Shown: piece by piece, positions 1-8,924 of the stretch
Layout of the letters: each line of letters opens with the position of its first letter
Numbering within the stretch: the first letter of the stretch is position 1
Source: an uncultured Gammaproteobacteria bacterium
GTDB lineage: Bacteria > Pseudomonadota > Gammaproteobacteria > Pseudomonadales > Pseudohongiellaceae
NCBI GenBank assembly: GCA_913054495.1
Contig: CAJXIY010000019.1
Span: 1 to 35,949, forward strand
Reading direction: 5' to 3'
Length of the DNA stretch: 35,949 nucleotides
Notes under the pieces: model-generated
The model's database searches: none
Told to the model about the DNA's origin: nothing
What the model saw: the letters and a program-made list of their open reading frames with translations, nothing else
Made by a program: the position numbers and the translations under genes

Positions 1-1100
1 GCACCGAAATCGATGGAGATGAACACACTGCTGACCTGATTATCGCCGGCCCATGCGTGTCCCCGCACGATGAGTCTCTGGCCAAGGTCATGGCTGATGC
101 CGGATTGAGGGAAGGTGACGAGGGATTTCACCGGCATGGATTCGATCGTACGCATGTCCGCATTCGGCACCCGGGACCCCGGTGCCACCGCCGTGATCGG
201 CACAGAATAAGAAGGCGCCGCCATCTTCTCGCCGTCATGGACCCGGTCTCTTACCACTATCCGGTTCAACCATTTGCCGGACACCGAACCGGGCCAGCCG
301 GCACAAACCATGCGCAGTGGATAGCCGTTCTGCAATGGAATGTCCTCTCCGTTCATGGCCCAGGCGATGAGCGACTCCCGTTCCATGGCCTTGGCGATGG
401 GTACACCGCGGGAGATCGCCACCCGGGTCGGATCGCCGCTGGTATGGGTGTCAGCACCGAAATAACCGATGTACACAGCATCGCTCTTGACTCCACAGTA
501 GTTGAGGACATCACGCAGACGCACACCGGTGAACGACGGGCAGCCAACCGCACCGTTCGTCCATTGATTACCGCTGGCCGCCGGCGAAAACTCATTGCGA
601 CCATTGCCTCCACACTCGAGTTGCAGCTGCAAGGTCACTGCTTCGAAGCGTGACCTTAGATCGGCGATGGAAAAACTGGTGGCGCGTTCACAGGATTCGC
701 CTTCGATTTGCAGACGCCAGCTTTCAGTATCTATATTTTCCGGGGGTAGGCCGTTATTGCGAATGAACATATAGCGATTGGGGGTGATTGCGTCGTCCAG
801 TAGATGTGCCGGGGTTTCGGCGTTAAGTGGTCGGTCGTTCAAGACGATCAAGCCATCTTTTCCGGTAATCTGTGTGGGTGCATTGTCCGCGGCGAACGCT
901 GCCGGTATTAATCCCGCTGGCATAAAACGCGAGAATGGGATGCTCATTCCCAACGCGGCGGTCATCGCCACCAGGCCACTGTTTTTTAGAAAGCCCCGGC
1001 GGCTCAGTCCGTCGCTTCGACGCCCCCAGAGTAGCCGATCCGCGCCAAGCGGGTCTTGTCGATACAGCGCGTTGATCTCTGGCTGGTTTTGCTTTTTCAT
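1..1100 (-). CDS. Tat-exported sulfite-oxidase-fold molybdopterin enzyme (3' end cut by window edge)
   Basis: This is a periplasmic oxidoreductase of the sulfite oxidase/SorA/SoxC family, which binds a mononuclear molybdopterin. The reading frame is open from an ATG at 1100 to the left edge (366 codons visible), so the C-terminus is missing. GAGGG about 9 nt upstream supports the start. The N-terminus has a twin-arginine motif SRRGFLK (residues 33-39), a hydrophobic stretch and a likely AFA-AD cleavage site near residue 70. The Mo-ligand cysteine is Cys163 in LECGGNGRNEF. The later block GYPLRMVCAGWPGSVSGKWL is the usual cofactor-domain signature, and the start of the C-terminal dimerisation domain is visible. 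The substrate cannot be read from sequence: sulfite, sulfoxide-like and organic substrates occur in this fold. It is one of three members in the window and clearly diverges from the other two. The family call is firm; the substrate is unknown. Confidence 0.9.
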   Translation of the reverse strand, partial: MKKQNQPEINALYRQDPLGADRLLWGRRSDGLSRRGFLKNSGLVAMTAALGMSIPFSRFMPAGLIPAAFAADNAPTQITGKDGLIVLNDRPLNAETPAHLLDDAITPNRYMFIRNNGLPPENIDTESWRLQIEGESCERATSFSIADLRSRFEAVTLQLQLECGGNGRNEFSPAASGNQWTNGAVGCPSFTGVRLRDVLNYCGVKSDAVYIGYFGADTHTSGDPTRVAISRGVPIAKAMERESLIAWAMNGEDIPLQNGYPLRMVCAGWPGSVSGKWLNRIVVRDRVHDGEKMAAPSYSVPITAVAPGSRVPNADMRTIESMPVKSLVTFPQSGISHDLGQRLIVRGHAWAGDNQVSSVFISIDFG

Positions 1101-1298
1101 CAGACGTTTCCCTCGCCACGGATTGGCTCTGCGGCGTCCCCATTCATGATGCCTGGATACTCTTCATTGCTGTCGGATCATTGCTGTCGGAGTTCACTCC
1201 GATACCGTCTTTTGACGATGCAGGAACTGGCGTTGAGGTTAACAAATATCGGGAAACAGGTCCAAAGCTGGACCTGGATAATTCACTTAATCTAGTTT

Positions 1299-2087
1299 CT
1301 ACTGCGGCTTCCGCAATTTCAGCAGGAAGCGGTCAGTGTTACGGTTCAGGCGGGGGTCGAAGATATTGCGACTGTGATCGTCGCTGGGCGAGCGTAACAG
1401 CTCGCTGGTTTCTACCTGAAAGCCGGCCTCTTTGGCGACATCGATGGCTTGTTGAATCTCCATTCGATGCATGTCCCGATTGTCCCGACCTGGGAGTCCG
1501 ACATGGTCGGTGATGCCCACGACGCCACCTGGCTTTAACAGGATCTTGAGCTTGATCAACATCTCCAGCGCCCGCTGTGGGTCGGGGTTATAGTAGTCAT
1601 GCAGGGTCTGGGCAACGATGACTAAATCCAGAGACTCCGCGGACAGGCCGATATCGTCGAGCCGCCTTATTATCTGTCGCACGTTGCTGAGATTGCCCTC
1701 GCGTATCTTGTTGTCCAGCGCCTCTCCCTGGCTAATGTCCTGGCGATCTTCCTCGAAGCGTAAGCCCCTCGCTGTGTTTTGTGCATAGACGATGCCCTCG
1801 GGTCCAACGACCTTCGAGAGGATGAAGGTGTAATAACCACCGGCGGCGTATAGATCCAGTACGGTCATTCCCGCTTCGATGCCGAGAAAATCCAACACTT
1901 CCACAGGCTTGCGTACCTGGTCTCTGACAAAATCGGTGACGTCACGATCCGGCCCGGTGATAGCGCGACGCAGGGCTTCCTTGTCGAGAGCGAGAGTCGG
2001 TGACGTAAACATGATCCAAAAACACAGGAGCGAGGGAGCGCCCAGGAGTCGGCGGCAGATTATTGGAATTTTCACTGTAGCTAACAT
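1299..2087 (-). CDS. Secreted class I SAM-dependent methyltransferase-like protein (COG4798 type)
   Basis: The 262-residue protein has a Rossmann-type SAM fold with the motif VLDLYAAGGYYTFILS, then a DLVIVAQTLHDY block and an LLKPGGVVGITDH block, which is the layout of COG4798 predicted methyltransferases. The N-terminus has basic residues, a hydrophobic core and a TLA-L-type end, so it is probably exported. That is odd for a SAM-using enzyme but common in this family. An in-frame TTG lies at 2099. The ATG at 2087 is preferred because GGAA sits 6 nt before it. The gene begins 9-21 bp after the DUF2214 gene on the same strand, so the two are likely co-transcribed. The substrate is unknown and catalytic activity has not been shown here. 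Confidence 0.82.
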   Translation of the reverse strand: MLATVKIPIICRRLLGAPSLLCFWIMFTSPTLALDKEALRRAITGPDRDVTDFVRDQVRKPVEVLDFLGIEAGMTVLDLYAAGGYYTFILSKVVGPEGIVYAQNTARGLRFEEDRQDISQGEALDNKIREGNLSNVRQIIRRLDDIGLSAESLDLVIVAQTLHDYYNPDPQRALEMLIKLKILLKPGGVVGITDHVGLPGRDNRDMHRMEIQQAIDVAKEAGFQVETSELLRSPSDDHSRNIFDPRLNRNTDRFLLKLRKPQ

Positions 2088-2108
2088 TTCGTATTCCAAT
2101 GACGGTTG

Positions 2109-2546
2109 TTATGCATCCAAGCCAATCCCCCGGGCCATGAGAAAAGCGAGTAGAGGAATAATGAAGAGTAACACCAACTCCAATTTGGTCAGTATGCCGA
2201 TTGCCGGTGGAACCTCGATTGCGTCAGCAGTCGACTTGCGATTCCTGAGGAAAAACATCGTGGGATAGATAGAGAGTAAAGCCAGCAGAAAGAAGAGTCC
2301 GAGCTTGAACTGGAATATTGGATTCAGGGAATAGAATTCACTGGGTTTTCCGACCCATAACCACAGAGTGAGGCCAAACAGCAGAGTCAGTACAGCAGCA
2401 ATGCCATAGACAGCATCCACCTTGGCGAGGTTGCGGGCGTCTTCTCCGTTTATCGTCGGTTTTAGAGCCATGTTCTCGATCACCAGGGCGCCAGCTAGCA
2501 CAAAAATGGCAACGAAATGCAGAGTGCGGATAAAGGTGTACAGCAT
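2109..2546 (-). CDS. DUF2214 family inner-membrane protein
   Basis: This 145-residue protein has four predicted membrane helices (roughly residues 5-25, 48-66, 80-102 and 120-140). It opens with the Arg-x-Leu-His-Phe segment typical of DUF2214 (TLHFVAIFVLAGALV). It has no catalytic motif and no known function. The ATG at 2546 has no good Shine-Dalgarno match. A 7-bp inverted repeat (GGACTAA at 2548-2554, TTAGTCC at 2577-2583) lies directly upstream and might be regulatory. It is probably the first gene of a two-gene unit with the downstream methyltransferase-like gene. The 2547-2725 region between it and the MFS gene must hold divergent promoters. Confidence 0.8.
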   Translation of the reverse strand: MLYTFIRTLHFVAIFVLAGALVIENMALKPTINGEDARNLAKVDAVYGIAAVLTLLFGLTLWLWVGKPSEFYSLNPIFQFKLGLFFLLALLSIYPTMFFLRNRKSTADAIEVPPAIGILTKLELVLLFIIPLLAFLMARGIGLDA

Positions 2547-2725
2547 GGGACTAATAATACTGCAATTGCGCGCCCTTTAGTCCGGTAAATAGGTGCTGGA
2601 TTCCAGTTTTTCCTGTTATGCTTTCCGCCACATGCTCTAGGGAGTCTTGTCAGCTTATTGCGCCGACAGCATTGCTTCCAGAATAAGAACCGGCTCATTT
2701 GCAGCGATAGAAATTTGGAGAGACC

Positions 2726-4093
2726 ATGACTACAGATACTACGGCGACCGCTAATAACAATCCCGCCGGGGGAACTCATCTAAAAACCAATATGCGCAAG
2801 GTCGCGCTTACCGCTCTGGCGGGTGCCAGCATCGAGTGGTACGACTTTTTTATCTATGCCACCGCGGCGGCTTTGGTTTTTCCAGCGGCCTTCTTTCCAG
2901 ACAGCAGCCCAACCATGGGATTAATTTTGTCCTTTGGAACCTTCGCTTTCGGTTTTATTGCTCGTCCCGTGGGCGGGATACTATTTGGGCACTTCGGTGA
3001 CCGGATTGGTCGCAAGCGTACTCTGGTTATCGCCCTGATCTTGATGGGGGTCGCCTCCACACTCATCGGTTTGTTGCCAACCTACGCTACTATCGGCGTC
3101 GCAGCGCCTATATTGCTGAGTCTGCTCCGATTCGCTCAGGGCCTGGCCATAGGCGGCCAGTGGGGTGGCGCCATGCTGTTGGTCACCGAGAGCGCCCCCG
3201 CAGACAAGCGAGGGTATTATGGCGCCTTTGCTCAAGCCGGCGCGCCGGTTGGGGTCATTCTTGCCAACCTTGCTTTCATTATCATCAGTGCGACAGTATC
3301 TGAAGAATTCTTTATGGAATGGGGTTGGCGCATTCCGTTTATTTCCAGTGTGGTGCTAATTGGTATCAGCATGTATGTGCAGTTGCACATGGAAGATACT
3401 ACAGCGTTCAAGGAATTGGCGGCCGCCAGGGCTCGGCAGGAAGCCGAGCACCCTGAGGTCGTAGTCATAAAACGTTCACCGGTACTGGAGGCGATCCTTA
3501 AGTATCCGAAGCGAATCGCCCTGGCAGCCGGCGCCTTTCTCTCGATTCAGGTGGCGTTCTATATCCTCATAGGCTTCGTGTTGGCCTATGGCAGTGACCC
3601 CAACGGCGCCGCCATGAGCCGGGACAATATGTTGATTGCCGTGCTGATCGCCTCGGCTTTGCAAATTCCGGTCCAGTTCATGGCCGCGTCCTACTCAGAC
3701 CGGCACGGCCGCCGTGGCATTTTCATGCTCGGTGCAATACTCACCGGCGCTTGGGGTTTCCTGCTGTTCCCACTTATCGATACCGGTAACTTCTGGCTAA
3801 CTGTGCTTGCGATCAGCGGTGGTCTGATGTCCCTGGGAATGATGTATGGTCCCCAGGCGGCATTTTTCACCGAGTTGTTCAGCACCGAGGTGAGGTACTC
3901 GGGGGCTTCTCTGGGCTACCAGGTCGGCGCGATACTCGGTGGTGCATTTGCGCCAACTATCGCCACCATACTGTGGGTCAGCTACGACATTATTTGGGTA
4001 TCGGTGTATATCGCCATCGCTTCGGTCCTGTCCCTCATCTCCGTGGCGATGCTGACTGAAACCTTCAAGACGGATTTGAATGCCATCGACTAA
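2726..4093 (+). CDS. MFS transporter, metabolite:H+ symporter (MHS) type
   Basis: The 455-residue protein has about 12 hydrophobic helices. The MHS opening is present (LTALAGASIEWYDFFIYATA, residues 29-48), as is MFS motif A between TM2 and TM3 (GHFGDRIGRKRTL, 88-100) and its second-half relative SYSDRHGRRGIF. MHS members import carboxylates, shikimate, proline/betaine or similar compounds with protons. GGAGAG lies about 6 nt before the ATG. The next gene downstream is an FMN-dependent 2-hydroxyacid oxidase about 180 bp away on the same strand, so the inferred substrate is a 2-hydroxycarboxylate such as lactate or glycolate. The sequence does not prove this. Confidence 0.92.
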   Translation: MTTDTTATANNNPAGGTHLKTNMRKVALTALAGASIEWYDFFIYATAAALVFPAAFFPDSSPTMGLILSFGTFAFGFIARPVGGILFGHFGDRIGRKRTLVIALILMGVASTLIGLLPTYATIGVAAPILLSLLRFAQGLAIGGQWGGAMLLVTESAPADKRGYYGAFAQAGAPVGVILANLAFIIISATVSEEFFMEWGWRIPFISSVVLIGISMYVQLHMEDTTAFKELAAARARQEAEHPEVVVIKRSPVLEAILKYPKRIALAAGAFLSIQVAFYILIGFVLAYGSDPNGAAMSRDNMLIAVLIASALQIPVQFMAASYSDRHGRRGIFMLGAILTGAWGFLLFPLIDTGNFWLTVLAISGGLMSLGMMYGPQAAFFTELFSTEVRYSGASLGYQVGAILGGAFAPTIATILWVSYDIIWVSVYIAIASVLSLISVAMLTETFKTDLNAID

Positions 4094-4276
4094 CGCAGAG
4101 TCGGGCTTGCCATCATTATTGCTCGATGGCTGCCGTAGGCTGGCATACCCGCGGATCTGTGTTTTGGCCTGAGAGCAGGCGACCGCGAGGAGCCCGGACA
4201 TCTCGTCTGTACTGGATTTTGCCCTGGGCATAATTCCGTTTAGTCTGATAACAAATAGGCAGATGAGGAAGGCACA

Positions 4277-5425
4277 TTGCGAATCAAGGACTGCAACAAT
4301 ACGGCAGATTTCAGGAGACTGGCCAAAAAAAGACTTCCGGCACCCCTGTTTCACTATATCGATGGCGGCTCCGACGATGAGATCACCCTCAGGCGCAACA
4401 CCGAGGCATTCGATAAGGTCAGGCTGATCCCCAATGTATTGGCGGATTTATCGGCGATGGATTTGTCGGTCAAGGTGCTGGGACAGGATATCGAATGGCC
4501 GGTTTTCTGTTCACCGACCGGGATGAGCCGACTATTTCATCACCATGGTGAACGCGCGGTCTGCCGTGCGGCCCATAAGGCCGGGACCATGTACACGCTC
4601 TCCACACTGTCTACGGTGAGTATCGAGGAAATTGCTGCACTCACGCCGGGGCCCAAATGTTTCCAACTGTATATTCATAAGGACCGGGGCCTCAGCTACG
4701 CTTTTATCGAGCGTTGCAAGGAGGCAAAGTTTTCTTCGCTGTGCCTGACGGTGGACACACTGGTTGCCGGGAATCGAGAGCGAGACCTGATCACCGGTAT
4801 GGTCATGCCACCGAAGTTTACTCTTAGCAGTATGCTCAGTTTTATGCTGCATCCCAGCTGGGCTCTACATTTTCTGATGTCGGAAAAATTTCAGTTAGCC
4901 AATGTGGCGGGGCAAATTGAAGCGGGCACGGGCAAGCTGACTTCGGTGATCGACTACATCAATAGCCAGTTCGATCGCTCGATTACCTGGAAAGATGCAG
5001 AACAGGCGATTCAGGCCTGGGGTGGCCCCTTCGCGATCAAGGGTGCGATGTCGGTGGAGGATGCGAGGCGGGCCGTGGACATCGGTGCCAGCGCCATCAT
5101 GATATCCAATCACGGAGGTCGGCAATTGGATGGCTCCACCGCGCCATTCGATCAACTGGCGGCGATCGTGGATGCAGTCGGCGACAAGATTGAAGTGATT
5201 CTGGACGGTGGTGTGCGACGTGGCACCCATGTGCTGAAGGCGTTGGCGATGGGCGCCAGGGCTTGCATGGTTGGGCGCGCGTACTTATATGCACTCGCAG
5301 CTGGCGGACAACCCGCGGTTGAGAGAGCGTTGGACCGACTCCGCCAGGAAGTCGAGCGGGACATGATCTTGATGGGTTGTTCCAGCGTCAGTGAACTTAA
5401 TCGAAGCAAGCTTCAATTCGATTGA
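4277..5425 (+). CDS. FMN-dependent 2-hydroxyacid oxidase/dehydrogenase (LldD/glycolate oxidase family)
   Basis: The enzyme has 382 residues, close to the family norm of about 380. It is a TIM-barrel flavoenzyme that oxidises an L-2-hydroxyacid to the 2-oxoacid. Landmarks are Tyr27 in FHYIDGGSDDE, the QLYIHKD strand, TVDT near 158-161, Lys255 in FAIKG, the catalytic His279 with Arg282 in SNHGGRQLD, and the phosphate-binding ILDGGVRRGTHVLKALAMGA and VGRAYLYALA blocks. All key residues are intact. The start is a TTG at 4277, four bases after a strong AGGAAGG. A nearby ATG at 4263 is out of frame. The MHS transporter upstream suggests linked uptake and oxidation. The exact acid (lactate, glycolate, mandelate or other) is undetermined. 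Confidence 0.92.
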   Translation: MRIKDCNNTADFRRLAKKRLPAPLFHYIDGGSDDEITLRRNTEAFDKVRLIPNVLADLSAMDLSVKVLGQDIEWPVFCSPTGMSRLFHHHGERAVCRAAHKAGTMYTLSTLSTVSIEEIAALTPGPKCFQLYIHKDRGLSYAFIERCKEAKFSSLCLTVDTLVAGNRERDLITGMVMPPKFTLSSMLSFMLHPSWALHFLMSEKFQLANVAGQIEAGTGKLTSVIDYINSQFDRSITWKDAEQAIQAWGGPFAIKGAMSVEDARRAVDIGASAIMISNHGGRQLDGSTAPFDQLAAIVDAVGDKIEVILDGGVRRGTHVLKALAMGARACMVGRAYLYALAAGGQPAVERALDRLRQEVERDMILMGCSSVSELNRSKLQFD

Positions 5426-5426
5426 G

Positions 5427-5450
5427 GAACCCCGTAACCGGTTCTGTTTT
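5427..5450 (+). terminator. Weak terminator-like hairpin between convergent genes
   Basis: GAACC (5427-5431) can pair with GGTTC (5440-5444), followed by TGTTTTA. The stem is only 5 bp, but the site lies in the 45-bp gap between two converging genes, where a terminator is expected. Confidence 0.3.
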
Positions 5451-5470
5451 ATCGGGCACACCCGGGACTA

Positions 5471-5806
5471 TCATTTTCGCTGCCAGGAACCGCTGGCGTT
5501 CTGAATATAGTGTCCGGAGCGGGTCGCTGCTACGGCGCGCTCGTAGGCGAGAGACCCAACCTGTTCGACGCTGATGTTGTTTTGCCGGGCAATTTGTTGG
5601 TAGCGCTGCCGGCGCTGACCATTGATATCCCGTATCAGGGCGGCCACATCGGCCGGTGCGGTATTCACCACCATGCAGACGTAGCCATCACGTTGCTCAC
5701 CTACTAAGCCCTGTTCTTTCGCTTCCTGCAAGGTGACGGCGTAAGCGGTAGGAATAAACAACACTAATAAAAGAAAAGTCGCTGCAATATTCAATATTTT
5801 CTTCAT
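5471..5806 (-). CDS. ydbL: YdbL family periplasmic protein (DUF1318)
   Basis: The 111-residue protein has a clear Sec signal peptide ending at TAYA-V (about residue 23). A YdbL/DUF1318 domain follows: LQEAKEQGLVGEQRDGYVC near the N-terminus, then a repeatedly charged helix INGQRRQRYQQIARQ, and VGSLAYERAV. Family members accompany YdbH and YnbE, which form an inter-membrane lipid-transport bridge in enterobacteria. YdbL is thought to act as a periplasmic helper of that assembly. The gene is 11 bp downstream of ynbE, and an AAGGAA ribosome site sits at the ynbE stop codon, so translation is probably coupled. The identification rests on both sequence and gene order. Confidence 0.88.
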   Translation of the reverse strand: MKKILNIAATFLLLVLFIPTAYAVTLQEAKEQGLVGEQRDGYVCMVVNTAPADVAALIRDINGQRRQRYQQIARQNNISVEQVGSLAYERAVAATRSGHYIQNASGSWQRK

Positions 5807-5817
5807 GGTAAATTCCT

Positions 5818-6012
5818 TTAAAACAAACCACTGTCGAGGGTGAAGATATCATCCAGTTCTTCTTCGACCTTGATGCGAATCTCGTGTTCTATTCGTACAT
5901 TGAGATTAATAGTTATGGGCTCATTCGGGATCACCAATTGCACAGTCGGCGTGCAGGCGATAATGCCAGTACTCAAGAGAGCCAGGGCGCTGAGTAAGTG
6001 TCGTTTCTTCAT
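5818..6012 (-). CDS. ynbE: YnbE family outer-membrane lipoprotein
   Basis: This small 64-residue lipoprotein has a signal peptide that ends in the lipobox IIAC with Cys20. The mature part is about 45 residues and has the family signature PTVQL..PNEPITINLNV followed by an alternating charged strand (RIEHEIRIKVEEEL). In E. coli the YnbE protein multimerises and continues the beta-structure of YdbH to the outer membrane. It sits between ydbH (122 bp upstream) and ydbL (11 bp downstream) on the same strand, the standard order. Its short length makes it easy to overlook, but gene order and lipobox make the call strong. Confidence 0.88.
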   Translation of the reverse strand: MKKRHLLSALALLSTGIIACTPTVQLVIPNEPITINLNVRIEHEIRIKVEEELDDIFTLDSGLF

Positions 6013-6134
6013 GGGTCGGATTCGCTCTTCAATGGTAGCTTGGGCACCTCTGAACTATAACGCGCAATAGATGAACCTTGCCTTAATTCCTTGTTGGCAC
6101 GGTGCAATCATTAGACCGCCTGAAACGAGAAAAG

Positions 6135-8549
6135 TTACTGATTTCCAAGGCTTTGTTCCAGCGCGTCGGTAATAATCCGGCTCGCTTGCAGGCTGCGCAT
6201 AAGGGTCGGAATATTGTCCGTAATATTTACGTTCAGGTTGATCCCCTGGCCATTATTCATATCGGGATTAGTGCCTCGAAGTTGAACTACCAGTCGGAGA
6301 TCTCCAATTTCATCGTAAAATACATCTGTATTCATGGTCGTAAATTGATAATTCGAAAGTGCGTCATTGACCAACTGGATACTGGGATTACTACTGGGGA
6401 TTGGATTCGCAGGCGTGTATTGGATAGCCCCACCTGGCTGCAACGCAGCCACGAGTCCTGCTTCGATAAGAATTATATCACCACGAAGTTGCAGCGGAAG
6501 ATAACCACTAATGCGGCCTTCCACCACCAGGCCGGGATAGTCTGCCAGCTCCACAATTGAGGCCAGATCGAGATTGTCTATTACCACGGCCAATTCATTT
6601 TGATCGCGATCGGCGCGGTACTCGAATTCGGGAATGGCAATGTTGCCACCCAGTAGCTCTGCACTCGCGTCATCGATGTTAAATCGATCGCCAGCGGTAT
6701 CGAAGCGGTACTGCCATTCAATATTTTGCACCGGTAGGCCTACATCGACCGAGGCAATGGTCGCTCGTTGAGAGCCGACAGATAGCAGTCCCAGTGGGGT
6801 TGTCACCTCGGCAAATAATTCGCTATTCAAGTCCACGAAGAACAGGTCATCGTAAAATCCGCTGATATCTTGCATGCTGAATCGCACCGGCCCACCGAAT
6901 TGCCAGCTCCGATCGCTTTGCTGGCTCCATGAGATATTTCCCTGTCCTTCTATCTTTCCGGCTACGATATCGCCGTTCACCACGCTTTGTTCGAGTAACG
7001 CGGACAGTGGTGCTGCCGTGGCGAAATCGTACGGCGCCAGCTTTATTTCGACATCGCCCGTATCGCGAAAGAAGTAATGTTGGATGGCTGCCCCAATCTT
7101 CAGCTGTTCGTTCAATTCTATTTCTATCAGGGTAGTGAGACTGCCGTCATGCAATTCGAATCTGCCGGCGGCTGAGAGTTGTGGGAATGACAGGGCATCA
7201 ATTCCGGGACTAATGTGCGTGCTACTGAAGGCGAAATCCAGGTCGAAGCTATTGCCAAGCCGCAAGTTTAGATTTTCCAGTTGCACTGTGGCAGAAGCGT
7301 CGATCCCTGCCGTTCGCATGACCGGGGCGATGAGTTCCAGTGAGGCAGCCGACAGTCGTAGCTCAGTGTTCCCATAGATGAGATTAGCGCTGCCATTCAG
7401 GCCCAAGTCCTGCCCGACAAACTCATCGAATTCCCAGGTCATCAACTTCGAATCCAGTTCGAATGATGCACGGCAGGCGCTCATCGATGAACAGCTCACG
7501 CCAAGGTCTGTAAACGTCGATACGGCGACGATGTCAACGCCTTGATTTGACCCGGAACCTGTAACTTGCAGGACGGGGATAGACAACTCCCAATCTGAGT
7601 TGAGGGCAGCGGACTCCCCAAATATTTGCAACGGCAATTGTAATTGCAGCTCGGCTCTGCCGGTGTCGGTCTGCTGCACCAGCTGCAGCAGTGAGTCGGG
7701 GTTGTCCAGTGTCAGGGTCAATTCTTTGATCGTAAACGCGCTGAAGGGCGAATCCAGGATGAGGCTGGAATTCAAATCCAGAGAGTCGCTGAGCCGGATA
7801 TTGGCGCCAGGCAGATCTGCGAGCCCGGGAAGCTTGAGGATCTCATTGAGATAGACCGTGCTGTCAGCATTGATAGCCAGGCTGCGCTGCAGAAATTCTA
7901 GATCGAATTCAGTCTCCAGTATTACCGAGTTGGTGGCGCGAAGAATCGCCCTGCCCGTGATTGCGCTGGCTCCGGATCTCCTCGCATCGAAGTCCATCCT
8001 TAATTCTGGTTGCGCCGTAGAAAAAGTTGTTCCCGTTACGGTAACAGGATTAGAGCTGACGGCTAGTTGTGTGCTGATCTGTCTATCGCCAAATTCCAAT
8101 AGCAGCGCTGCTATTGATATTTCACTGATTGGTAGTCGATCGAGGACGTCAAGTCTTGCGCTCAGGCCTGGAGAATCGGTAGCTTCAGGGTCGCCGGGGG
8201 CAGCGGAGTCGAACTCCCCGGATTGATTTGCCGGTAGCTGTTGTATCGAAAGCCGAGCTATGTCCACCGAGTCCAGTTGCCCAGCCAATAATCTCCCAAA
8301 GCGATAATCCAGTCCCAGCTCATCGATTGAAATAAGCAAGCCGTTGCCAGCGAGTGTGACACTACTCGCCTGGCTCGAACTGGACCCGATTCTAAGGGAT
8401 CGTACGCCGGTGATCCTGATTCCTGTTGCATCCAGGTAGAAATTAGCAACAGGTATTACCACGGACGCTGGGTAAAAAAACAACAGTCCAGCACATAGAA
8501 TCAGTAATGCGAGAAACATCAAAACGAATACTTTGAGCCGACACTTCAT
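6135..8549 (-). CDS. ydbH: YdbH family AsmA-like inter-membrane lipid-transport protein
   Basis: The 804-residue protein has one N-terminal membrane anchor (about residues 7-30) and then a long, beta-strand-rich periplasmic body, as in AsmA-like proteins. The C-terminal YdbH domain is recognisable by the strands IQYTPANPI and FYDEIGDLRLVVQLRGTNPDMNNGQGINLNVNIT. E. coli YdbH is somewhat longer (about 880 residues). It works redundantly with TamB and YhdP in moving phospholipids to the outer membrane. The gene leads a ydbH-ynbE-ydbL unit. No frameshift or missing part was seen, and the ATG at 8549 places the membrane anchor correctly. Confidence 0.9.
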   Translation of the reverse strand: MKCRLKVFVLMFLALLILCAGLLFFYPASVVIPVANFYLDATGIRITGVRSLRIGSSSSQASSVTLAGNGLLISIDELGLDYRFGRLLAGQLDSVDIARLSIQQLPANQSGEFDSAAPGDPEATDSPGLSARLDVLDRLPISEISIAALLLEFGDRQISTQLAVSSNPVTVTGTTFSTAQPELRMDFDARRSGASAITGRAILRATNSVILETEFDLEFLQRSLAINADSTVYLNEILKLPGLADLPGANIRLSDSLDLNSSLILDSPFSAFTIKELTLTLDNPDSLLQLVQQTDTGRAELQLQLPLQIFGESAALNSDWELSIPVLQVTGSGSNQGVDIVAVSTFTDLGVSCSSMSACRASFELDSKLMTWEFDEFVGQDLGLNGSANLIYGNTELRLSAASLELIAPVMRTAGIDASATVQLENLNLRLGNSFDLDFAFSSTHISPGIDALSFPQLSAAGRFELHDGSLTTLIEIELNEQLKIGAAIQHYFFRDTGDVEIKLAPYDFATAAPLSALLEQSVVNGDIVAGKIEGQGNISWSQQSDRSWQFGGPVRFSMQDISGFYDDLFFVDLNSELFAEVTTPLGLLSVGSQRATIASVDVGLPVQNIEWQYRFDTAGDRFNIDDASAELLGGNIAIPEFEYRADRDQNELAVVIDNLDLASIVELADYPGLVVEGRISGYLPLQLRGDIILIEAGLVAALQPGGAIQYTPANPIPSSNPSIQLVNDALSNYQFTTMNTDVFYDEIGDLRLVVQLRGTNPDMNNGQGINLNVNITDNIPTLMRSLQASRIITDALEQSLGNQ

Positions 8550-8924
8550 GCATATTAACCTGCGCGGTATGAAAGAGTAGTGTGGCTATTCGTGTTTTTC
8601 ATTACAAGGAAATACCTGTCCCGAAACGATTTTTGCAGGCGGATCTGTGCGCGCTGTAGCGCAACGGCCCGGAGCACCGAGGCGGTGCTCTCGGAATCAT
8701 CCACGGCCAAGCTGCATCGAGTCTGGTAACAGGTGGGAATACTGCTCAGTTCGCCGGTGGAGCCAGCGCAGCGGTAAGGGCATCTACATAGCTTGGTAAT
8801 TTGAAGTAATCACGCCGGACCTTGATCACTGCGGCAAATGCAGAGGTGAGCGTTGCAGCGAAACAGCTGTTTCCAAATGTCTTCCGTATCAGCCTGTGGC
8901 AATGGTTGTAGGCAGGCGCAAAAA
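8550..8924. other. 375-bp gap with one short hairpin and no convincing gene
   Basis: The gap contains a perfect 8-bp hairpin (GAGCACCG 8672-8679, CGGTGCTC 8683-8690) without a T-run. It may help end transcription of the upstream minus-strand gene or precede the ydbH promoter. On the minus strand a frame stays open from inside the end of the next gene down to a TGA at 8746-8748 and reads like protein (ending KLPSYVDALTAALAPPAN). It has no ATG or ribosome site, so it is not called as a gene. Confidence 0.4.

Noticed and set aside
57..653. A 198-codon plus-strand open frame
   Set aside because: It lies opposite the molybdoenzyme, whose minus-strand frame gives conserved Tat, Mo-Cys and cofactor motifs. 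The plus frame is Arg/His-rich and matches nothing.
8672..8690. Hairpin as an intrinsic terminator
   Set aside because: There is no T-run on either strand, so it is reported only as a hairpin within the gap.
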